Assembly (NCBI GenBank): GCA_013139395.1
Contig: WTAX01000499.1
Span: 1-6,141 of the forward strand
Direction of reading: 5' to 3'
Source of the DNA: Gammaproteobacteria bacterium
Lineage (GTDB): Bacteria; Pseudomonadota; Gammaproteobacteria; GRL18
Length of the DNA: 6,141 bases
The notes under the pieces were generated by a model. That model saw only the letters and a list, made by a program, of their open reading frames with translations, ran no database searches and was not told where the DNA came from. This document shows, piece by piece, positions 1-4,846 of this stretch (its first letter is position 1; each line of letters begins with the position of its first letter). The translations under genes and the position numbers were made by a program.

Positions 1-61
1 TTTAGTAAAAACCCCTAGTGGTGATAAAGAGCTTGAAATTCTCGCTGTGAAATACATTTAA
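1..61 (+). CDS. greA: GreA transcription elongation factor, C-terminal end only
   Basis: Only the last 19 codons and the TAA stop (59-61) are present; the gene enters from the left edge, with its first complete codon at position 2. The readable tail is LVKTPSGDKELEILAVKYI. It matches the final beta strand of GreA, which in E. coli (from memory) runs V-ETPGGEVEFEVIKVEYL. This C-terminal FKBP-like domain contacts RNA polymerase, while the missing N-terminal coiled coil reaches the active site to stimulate cleavage of backtracked RNA. The stop lies 32 bases before the next gene on the same strand, with no terminator-like hairpin between them, so the two may be co-transcribed. The call rests on a short match, supported by the conserved position of greA near yhbY-rlmE-ftsH in gammaproteobacteria. 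Confidence 0.8.
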   Translation, partial: LVKTPSGDKELEILAVKYI

Positions 62-93
62 TCTTTACTGCTTATTAGCTGCGAAATAGAAAG

Positions 94-543
94 ATGAAAC
101 AGTACTTAAATCAAACCAGTGGCGAAAAAATACTGCTGACAATATGGATTGGAGCGCTGTGGACGGTTGGTTTTCTGGTTGTACCTACTTTATTCGGTAC
201 TCTGGAAGATAAACAATTAGCAGGTATGTTAGCGGGTAAGATGTTTACTGCTGTTAGTTATATTGGACTTTTTGCCGGCCTGATAATACTCCTTTCAGAA
301 GCTAAAATATCAAGACAATTCAAAACCAATAAACGTATCTGGTTGTTAGCTTTAATGCTCCTGATTGTTTTCATTGGTGAATTTATCATTCAACCCCAGA
401 TGTCAGGTTTAAAACAGGCTGGCCTGCTGAGCAGTTCAGAAGTTTCACAGCAGTTTGATCAACTGCATCTTATCGCCACCGCTCTCTATATGTTAAATTG
501 TTTGTTTGGTCTGATTTTAATTATCTATCAGCCGCAAAAGTAA
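94..543 (+). CDS. DUF4149 family four-helix inner-membrane protein
   Basis: The product is a 149-residue, very hydrophobic protein with four predicted membrane segments, at about residues 13-34, 50-67, 81-99 and 126-145. Recognisable DUF4149-type features are the first helix with W18, G20-A21 and W23-T24, the following LF(33-34) and LAG..AG.MF stretch (42-51), the QP pair at 100-101 after helix 3, and FDQLH (121-125) entering helix 4. No enzymatic residues are evident and the molecular function of the family is not known to me. It resembles TMEM205-like small membrane proteins. The ATG at 94 follows an in-frame stop at 76-78, so the start is well bounded. The purine stretch AGAAAG abuts the ATG and is a poor ribosome site, so translation may be weak or coupled to greA. 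A small membrane gene of this type beside greA occurs in several gammaproteobacteria; that placement is recalled, not computed. Confidence 0.75.
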   Translation: MKQYLNQTSGEKILLTIWIGALWTVGFLVVPTLFGTLEDKQLAGMLAGKMFTAVSYIGLFAGLIILLSEAKISRQFKTNKRIWLLALMLLIVFIGEFIIQPQMSGLKQAGLLSSSEVSQQFDQLHLIATALYMLNCLFGLILIIYQPQK

Positions 544-623
544 CTTATCCAGCACCGTAAATGACAAATATTGGCTAGAACTCGATAAAATTTGGTTGTT
601 CACCCATTGATGTAGATGTACAG

Positions 624-637
624 AAATGCGTATTTCT
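624..637. repeat. 14-bp repeat, copy 1 (within a short palindrome)
   Basis: The sequence AAATGCGTATTTCT occurs here and again, identical and in the same orientation, at 1055-1068. This copy lies in the convergent spacer downstream of both the DUF4149 gene and yhbY. With two more bases on its left it forms a 6-bp inverted repeat, AGAAAT-GCGT-ATTTCT (622-637). Nothing else is recognisable in the 544-696 spacer: a T6 run at 652-657 has no adjacent stem, so no intrinsic terminator is called. Confidence 0.5.
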
Positions 638-696
638 TAATAACCATAGGCTTTTTTGTAAATCTAATAATTATCTAAAGAGATGAAATGGGAGCT

Positions 697-993
697 CTAT
701 TTAGGAAATATGATGATTGGATTTTTCTTATTCTGGCGATAAAAAATACCAATATGCCCTATGCTTTGTACATGTGTGCATTCCGTCTGACGAATAATTG
801 AATCAATCATCGCTTTTTTGTCTTCTCTATCATCGGCATTAACCCGAACTTTAATGAGTTCATGATCATCCAAAGCATAATTAATCTCATTAATGACATT
901 ATCGGTTAAGCCGGCATTACCAATGAGTACAACCGGTTTCATAGAATGGGCCTGAGCACGAAGAAAGCGGATTTGTTTATTATTTAGTGACAT
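697..993 (-). CDS. yhbY: YhbY family RNA-binding protein (CRM domain), ribosome assembly factor
   Basis: The product is a 98-residue single-domain protein of the CRM/YhbY family, which binds pre-50S ribosomal particles and adopts a KH-like fold. Landmarks counted from the chosen start are KQ..FLR..AH (6-16), KPVVLIGNAGLT (19-30) containing the GNAG form of the GxxG loop, and the ALDDHELIKVRV segment (40-51) with DDRE following at 54-57. These match E. coli YhbY closely in order and length (97 residues there). The frame is open to an ATG at 1050, but the ATG at 991-993 is chosen for three reasons. Similarity begins exactly there (MSLNNKQ), the extra 19 residues match nothing in the family, and a good promoter -10 box (1022-1027) lies inside the longer version. 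The gene is divergent from rlmE, as in E. coli. A weak GAG lies about 7 bases before the ATG. Confidence 0.93.
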   Translation of the reverse strand: MSLNNKQIRFLRAQAHSMKPVVLIGNAGLTDNVINEINYALDDHELIKVRVNADDREDKKAMIDSIIRQTECTHVQSIGHIGIFYRQNKKNPIIIFPK

Positions 994-1021
994 ATGTGAC
1001 TCTATGAGGATAAAAACCGCA

Positions 1022-1050
1022 ATTATACCGTGTACCAACCTCTGTTTCAC
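1022..1050 (-). promoter_or_regulatory. Sigma-70-type promoter for yhbY
   Basis: On the minus strand there is a perfect TATAAT -10 box at 1022-1027. A GTGAAA -35 box (4 of 6 to TTGACA) lies at 1045-1050, separated by exactly 17 bases. Transcription should begin near 1015, giving a leader of about 20 bases before the yhbY ATG at 993. The prediction also rules against the upstream in-frame ATG at 1050. Copy 2 of the 14-bp repeat begins 4 bases upstream of the -35 box. Confidence 0.65.
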
Positions 1051-1054
1051 GGTA

Positions 1055-1068
1055 AAATGCGTATTTCT
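1055..1068. repeat. 14-bp repeat, copy 2, in the yhbY/rlmE divergent promoter region
   Basis: This is an identical copy of AAATGCGTATTTCT (compare 624-637). Its inner part is symmetric (AAAT-GCGT-ATTT), so it could be a protein-binding site. It sits just upstream of the yhbY -35 box and 7 bases upstream of a candidate rlmE -10 box, where a bound regulator could affect both genes. A regulatory role is inference from position only. Confidence 0.4.
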
Positions 1069-1075
1069 ATCAAAT

Positions 1076-1081
1076 TATAAT
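1076..1081 (+). promoter_or_regulatory. Candidate -10 box for rlmE(-ftsH)
   Basis: A perfect TATAAT lies 48 bases before the rlmE ATG, which would give a leader of about 40 bases. No convincing -35 box exists at 16-18 bases spacing (the region reads TAAAAT), so either an activator is needed or the match is chance in A+T-rich DNA. No sigma-32-type heat-shock promoter was found here, although rlmE-ftsH is heat-inducible in E. coli. Confidence 0.35.
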
Positions 1082-1129
1082 TAATAAACCTCTTGTGGTA
1101 CGTTTAATTTTTTGGCTAAAGGCTTATAA

Positions 1130-1750
1130 ATGGCACGTAGTAAAAGCAGTTCTGAATGGTTACAGGAACATTTTAAGGATCAATATGTCTTAAAGTCACA
1201 GAAGGAAGGTTATCGCTCACGAGCTGCTTATAAATTGCTGCAGATTCAGGAAAAAGATAAAATAATCAAACCCGGTATGAATGTGGTTGATTTGGGAGCT
1301 GCACCAGGGGGCTGGTCACAAGTTGCTCGTCAGTTTGTTGGTACTAAGGGTAAAATTATTGCTCTGGATATTTTGCCAATGGATCAGCTGGCTCAGGTTG
1401 AGTTTATTCAGGGTGACTTTCAAGAGGATTCTGTGCTGGAAGAATTGCTCAAGGTGGTAAATAATGAGCCGATAGATCTTGTAATATCTGATATGGCACC
1501 CAATGTAACAGGGGTGAAGGCAGTTGATCAGCCCAAAAGTATGTATTTGCTTGAATTAGCAATTGATTTAGCCGATCAGGTGTTAAAGCCGCAAGGCTCC
1601 TTATTAATGAAAGTGTTTCAGGGCGAAGGCTTTGAACAGTTACTAGCCGAGTTAAGGCAGCGTTATCAAAAAGTAATCACCCGTAAACCGGATGCTTCTC
1701 GATCTCGTTCTTCTGAGATCTATTTATTAGCAAAGGGATTTAAGGGATAA
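1130..1750 (+). CDS. rlmE: 23S rRNA (uridine-2'-O-)methyltransferase RlmE (FtsJ/RrmJ)
   Basis: RlmE transfers a methyl group from S-adenosylmethionine to the 2'-OH of U2552 (E. coli numbering) in the A-loop of 23S rRNA within 50S particles. The 206 residues match E. coli RlmE (209) almost without gaps. The SAM-binding motif I is [13 protein letters not shown] at 52-64. The catalytic K-D-K-E tetrad is K35, D121, K161 and E196, each three lower than E. coli K38, D124, K164 and E199. Other conserved blocks are SDMAPN (120-125), KVFQGEGF (161-168) and [12 protein letters not shown] (185-196). The basic N-terminus with WLQEHF (10-15) is also typical. The start is supported by AAAGG at 1118-1122, seven bases before the ATG. 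ftsH follows after 46 bases on the same strand with no terminator, so an rlmE-ftsH operon is likely. No defects are seen. Confidence 0.97.
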   Translation: MARSKSSSEWLQEHFKDQYVLKSQKEGYRSRAAYKLLQIQEKDKIIKPGMNVVDLGAAPGGWSQVARQFVGTKGKIIALDILPMDQLAQVEFIQGDFQEDSVLEELLKVVNNEPIDLVISDMAPNVTGVKAVDQPKSMYLLELAIDLADQVLKPQGSLLMKVFQGEGFEQLLAELRQRYQKVITRKPDASRSRSSEIYLLAKGFKG

Positions 1751-1784
1751 TGTTAAAATTAATTAATAAATATGAAATAAAGCT

Positions 1785-1788
1785 GGAG
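1785..1788 (+). promoter_or_regulatory. Ribosome binding site selecting a TTG start for ftsH
   Basis: GGAG at 1785-1788 lies 8 bases before the TTG at 1797-1799, an ideal distance. The first in-frame ATG (1806-1808) is 17 bases from it, too far for efficient use, and has no Shine-Dalgarno sequence of its own. The site therefore favours initiation at TTG. Confidence 0.6.
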
Positions 1789-1796
1789 TATTCGTT

Positions 1797-3749
1797 TTGA
1801 ACGAAATGACAAAAAATATCTTACTTTGGGTGGTGATTGGCATCATCCTTATGTCTGTCTTTAGTAATTTTACCCCGACAACGGGGCCTAAAGAGATGAG
1901 CTACTCTGACTTTATTCAAAGTGTTGAGCGCGGCTCTATCAGTGAAGTTAAAATTGAAGGACGGGTTATTAGCGGTAATACACTCGAAGGCAAACATTTT
2001 ACTACCTATAGTCCTGAGACTGATAATCGTGCTTTGATAGGCACTTTGTTAGAAAATACAGTGAAAATTGTTGGTGAGCCACCTAAGCAGCAAAGCTTGT
2101 TGGTACAACTGTTTATCTCTTCTTTTCCAATATTGTTAATCGTGGGTATCTGGGTTTATTTTATGCGTCAGATGCAAGGTGGTGCTGGCGGCCGTGGTGC
2201 AATGTCTTTTGGTAAAAGCAAGGCCAGATTATTGGGTGAAGATCAGGTTAAAGTGAATTTTTCTGATGTGGCCGGTTGTGATGAAGCCAAAGAAGAAGTC
2301 AGTGAAATCGTCGATTTCTTAAAAGAACCGGGTAAATTTACCAAGCTGGGTGGTAAGCTTCCGCGCGGTGTTTTATTGCTTGGTAGTCCGGGAACAGGTA
2401 AAACCTTATTAGCAAAAGCCATTGCGGGTGAAGCTAAAGTGCCCTTTTATACTATTTCAGGTTCTGACTTTGTTGAAATGTTTGTTGGTGTGGGTGCATC
2501 ACGGGTACGTGATATGTTTGAACAGGCTAAGAAGCATGCACCTTGTATTATCTTTATTGATGAAATTGATGCCGTGGGTCGTCATCGTGGTGCCGGTCTT
2601 GGTGGTGGACATGATGAAAGAGAACAAACCTTAAACCAGTTATTGGTTGAAATGGATGGTTTTGAAGGTAATGAAGGCGTTATTGTCATTGCTGCAACTA
2701 ACCGCCCTGATGTACTTGATCCTGCTTTACTGCGCCCTGGACGTTTTGACCGTCAGGTCGTTGTACCATTGCCTGATATCAGAGGTCGTGAGCTCATTCT
2801 TAAGGTTCATTTGCGTAAAGTGCCAATTGATGACAATGTACGGCCAAAATACATTGCTCGCGGTACACCCGGATTTTCTGGTGCTGACTTAGCCAATCTG
2901 GTTAACGAAGCGGCCTTATTTGCAGCCAAATATGATTCCCGTGTTGTCACCATGGAGCATCTGGAAAAAGCTAAAGATAAGATCATGATGGGTTCCGAGC
3001 GTAAATCCATGGTGATGAAAGATAAAGAAAAGAAAATGACGGCCTATCACGAATCAGGGCATGCCATTGTTGGTCTTCTTGTACCATCACATGATCCGGT
3101 TTATAAGGTGAGTATTATTCCTCGAGGTCGAGCATTGGGTGTCACGATGTTTTTACCTGAGGAAGATCGTTATAGTCTCAGTAAAGAACAATTAAATAGT
3201 CAGATTTCCAGCCTGTTTGGCGGCCGTATTGCCGAAGAGCTGATTTACGGCTCTGATATGGTGACCACTGGTGCGAGTAACGATATTGAGCGTGCTACTG
3301 AGCTGGCTCGTAATATGGTTACCAAATGGGGTTTGTCTGCTAAATTAGGACCTTTATCCTATTCGGAAGAAGAAGGCGAAATTTTTCTAGGCCGTTCTGT
3401 CACACAGCATAAAAACGTCTCAGACGAAACTGCCCATATTATTGATGAAGAAATTCGCAGTTTTATTGATACAAACTATGCACGTTCAGAACAGATACTG
3501 AAGGATAATATTGATAAATTACATGCTATGACCGATTCATTGATGAAGTATGAAACCATTGATCGTGATCAAATTGACGATATTATGGCAGGAAAAACAC
3601 CTCGTGAACCCAAAGGCTGGTCTGATATTGATTCATCGGGGCCTGAAAATGGTTCTGGTGTGATCAGTGATGAAAAAACAGATTCAGAAGCTGAGCAAAA
3701 AAAGAGCTCAGGTGATGATTCTATTAGCGGCACAGCTGATCAGCACTAA
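1797..3749 (+). CDS. ftsH: ATP-dependent zinc metalloprotease FtsH
   Basis: FtsH is a hexameric inner-membrane AAA+ protease that extracts and degrades damaged membrane proteins and regulatory cytosolic ones (LpxC and sigma-32 in E. coli). The 650 residues fit the family. Transmembrane helix 1 is at about 8-25, the periplasmic domain at about 26-101 and transmembrane helix 2 at about 102-122. The AAA module has Walker A GSPGTGKT (196-203), Walker B IIFIDE (251-256), and the second region of homology with arginine fingers R313 and R316 before F317. The zinc site is HESGH (418-422), with D496 in GASNDIE as the third ligand. The last 50 or so residues are a polar Ser/Glu/Lys-rich tail, variable in the family. 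Two small departures from the usual consensus are Ser197 where GPPGTGKT has Pro, and Ser420 where HEAGH has Ala; neither removes a required residue. TTG is the preferred start because of GGAG at 1785-1788; starting at ATG 1806 would remove three residues. It is probably co-transcribed with rlmE. Confidence 0.98.
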   Translation: MNEMTKNILLWVVIGIILMSVFSNFTPTTGPKEMSYSDFIQSVERGSISEVKIEGRVISGNTLEGKHFTTYSPETDNRALIGTLLENTVKIVGEPPKQQSLLVQLFISSFPILLIVGIWVYFMRQMQGGAGGRGAMSFGKSKARLLGEDQVKVNFSDVAGCDEAKEEVSEIVDFLKEPGKFTKLGGKLPRGVLLLGSPGTGKTLLAKAIAGEAKVPFYTISGSDFVEMFVGVGASRVRDMFEQAKKHAPCIIFIDEIDAVGRHRGAGLGGGHDEREQTLNQLLVEMDGFEGNEGVIVIAATNRPDVLDPALLRPGRFDRQVVVPLPDIRGRELILKVHLRKVPIDDNVRPKYIARGTPGFSGADLANLVNEAALFAAKYDSRVVTMEHLEKAKDKIMMGSERKSMVMKDKEKKMTAYHESGHAIVGLLVPSHDPVYKVSIIPRGRALGVTMFLPEEDRYSLSKEQLNSQISSLFGGRIAEELIYGSDMVTTGASNDIERATELARNMVTKWGLSAKLGPLSYSEEEGEIFLGRSVTQHKNVSDETAHIIDEEIRSFIDTNYARSEQILKDNIDKLHAMTDSLMKYETIDRDQIDDIMAGKTPREPKGWSDIDSSGPENGSGVISDEKTDSEAEQKKSSGDDSISGTADQH

Positions 3750-3786
3750 GAACTACCGATAACTTCACTCTTTGTTCTAAAAGGAA

Positions 3787-3820
3787 TATCGCTAATTAGC
3801 TTATCTCTTAATTAGCGATA
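3787..3820 (+). other. Perfect 12-bp inverted repeat (stem-loop) between ftsH and folP
   Basis: The arms TATCGCTAATTA (3787-3798) and TAATTAGCGATA (3809-3820) are perfectly complementary around a 10-base loop. The structure begins 37 bases after the ftsH stop and ends 42 bases before the folP ATG. It is not followed by a T-run (CCCTAAATC instead), so it is not a canonical intrinsic terminator in the plus direction. Possible roles are an mRNA processing or 3'-end stabilising hairpin that sets ftsH apart from folP, or an operator; these are inference. The left arm also contains the self-palindrome GCTAATTAGC (3791-3800). Confidence 0.6.
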
Positions 3821-3862
3821 CCCTAAATCTAAATCTGTCAAACTATACCCTCTCTTTAAACT

Positions 3863-4693
3863 ATGACAAATACCACCATTCAATGTGCCAGTCGAGAGCT
3901 AAAACTTGATTCACCTGTTGTCATGGGTATTTTAAATGTCACGCCCGATTCATTCTCTGACGGCGGCTTATTCAATCATGTAGAAACAGCACTTCGTCAG
4001 GCAGAAAAAATGCATGCTGATGGTGCTCTGATCATCGATATTGGCGGAGAATCAACCCGGCCCGGAGCAAAATCAGTTTCAGAGTCCAAAGAGCTGGATA
4101 GAGTGCTCCCCATTATTGAAAAAATACATCAGGAACTTGATGTAATAACATCAATCGATACCAGTAAAGCTGTTATTATGAAAGAAGCCGCCAATGCAGG
4201 GGTTGGGATGATTAATGATGTTATGGCCTTGCGTGCTGATGGTGCTCTTGAAGCTGCTCAGCAAACAGGTTTGCCGGTTTGCCTGATGCACATGAAGGGT
4301 GAGCCCCGAACCATGCAGTCTGAACCTCAATATGCTGATGTGGTTTACGAAGTAAAAGACTTTTTAACGCAGCGAATAGAACAATGTCTGGCTCAGGGTA
4401 TAAAAAAAGAACAGATTATCATTGACCCGGGATTTGGCTTTGGTAAAACATTAGCGCATAATGTTACGTTGTTTAAGCAGCTTGGCGCGTTTAAAGAACT
4501 TGGCTTTCCGGTGCTGGTTGGGGCTTCGCGCAAAAGCATGATTGGACAAATTACCGGTAAAAGCATAGAAGAGCGTCTGGCTGGAAGCCTTGCTCTGGCA
4601 ACTCTGGCCGCTATTAATGGTGCTGCTATTATTCGAGTTCATGATGTGGCAGAAACGGTGGATGCAATTAAAATAGCTAATGCGCTGACTTAA
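3863..4693 (+). CDS. folP: Dihydropteroate synthase
   Basis: FolP is a cytosolic TIM-barrel enzyme that condenses 6-hydroxymethyl-7,8-dihydropterin pyrophosphate with p-aminobenzoate to give 7,8-dihydropteroate in folate synthesis, and it is the target of sulfonamides. The 276 residues match E. coli FolP (282) throughout: MGILNVTPDSFSDGG (21-35), DIGGESTRPGA (59-69), SIDTSK (97-102), IND (117-119), LMHMKGEP (141-148), DPGFGFGK (188-195), GASRKSMIG (220-228) and RVHDV (258-262). Inferred ligand residues are N25, D99, N118, D188, K224, R258 and H260. Positions linked to sulfonamide resistance in E. coli carry the sensitive-type residues (F31, T65 and P67, for F28, T62 and P64). An in-frame stop at 3857-3859 fixes the ATG at 3863 as the earliest start, and no Shine-Dalgarno sequence precedes it. 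It lies 113 bases after ftsH, a conserved neighbour; glmM, which often follows, is absent here. Confidence 0.97.
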   Translation: MTNTTIQCASRELKLDSPVVMGILNVTPDSFSDGGLFNHVETALRQAEKMHADGALIIDIGGESTRPGAKSVSESKELDRVLPIIEKIHQELDVITSIDTSKAVIMKEAANAGVGMINDVMALRADGALEAAQQTGLPVCLMHMKGEPRTMQSEPQYADVVYEVKDFLTQRIEQCLAQGIKKEQIIIDPGFGFGKTLAHNVTLFKQLGAFKELGFPVLVGASRKSMIGQITGKSIEERLAGSLALATLAAINGAAIIRVHDVAETVDAIKIANALT

Positions 4694-4728
4694 TGTAATG
4701 ACTAAATGACGATAACAATAATCTATGC

Positions 4729-4804
4729 GGGGGCGGAGTCAAATGGCAAAAAGTATATCATTAATAGTTAAAGCTCATACTTTAAGCCATTTGACTCCGA
4801 CCCC
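4729..4804. repeat. 76-nt REP/MITE-like palindromic element
   Basis: The left arm is 4729-4747 (GGGGGCGGAGTCAAATGGC). The right arm, 4786-4804, is its reverse complement except at one position (G4733 opposite A4800). After a 2-base mismatch the pairing resumes for 7 more pairs (4750-4756 with 4777-4783), leaving a 20-base loop. The foot of the hairpin is G+C-rich in otherwise A+T-rich DNA. The GGGGTCGGAGTCAA-type arm resembles termini and REP-like palindromes I associate with REP-associated (IS200-like, Y1) transposases in gammaproteobacteria; that attribution is from memory and not verified. No transposase is present, so it would be a non-autonomous copy. It occupies half of the convergent folP/M16 spacer and could end transcription from both sides, although neither flank has a T-run. 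Confidence 0.7.
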
Positions 4805-4846
4805 TTCCTAGATGCTCTATTACTCAATACGTTTATGATTTTTTCT

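Noticed and set aside
622..657. Possible intrinsic terminator downstream of the DUF4149 gene: AGAAAT/ATTTCT hairpin followed by T6
   Set aside because: The stem is only 6 A+T-rich pairs, and the T6 run (652-657) begins 14 bases after it. The geometry is wrong for an intrinsic terminator.
1082..1129. Heat-shock (sigma-32) promoter before rlmE-ftsH, expected from E. coli
   Set aside because: CTTGTGG at 1092-1098 only loosely resembles a sigma-32 -35 element, and no CCCCAT-type -10 follows at a suitable distance.
2422..3010. Additional open frames inside ftsH on both strands (2422-2634, 2647-2892 and 2807-3010)
   Set aside because: They lie wholly inside the strongly conserved ftsH frame, their products match no family I recognise, and they lack ribosome sites. 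They are shadows of codon bias.
3824..3836. Short tandem repeat TAAATC-TAAATC
   Set aside because: Two 6-base units in A+T-rich spacer DNA are expected by chance.
4451..4642. Minus-strand open frame inside folP
   Set aside because: It is fully antisense to conserved FolP motifs (GASRKSMIG, RVHDV), with no family resemblance.
3863..4693. Sulfonamide-resistant folP allele
   Set aside because: F31, T65 and P67 match the sensitive wild-type residues, and no insertion is seen in the GGESTRPGA loop.
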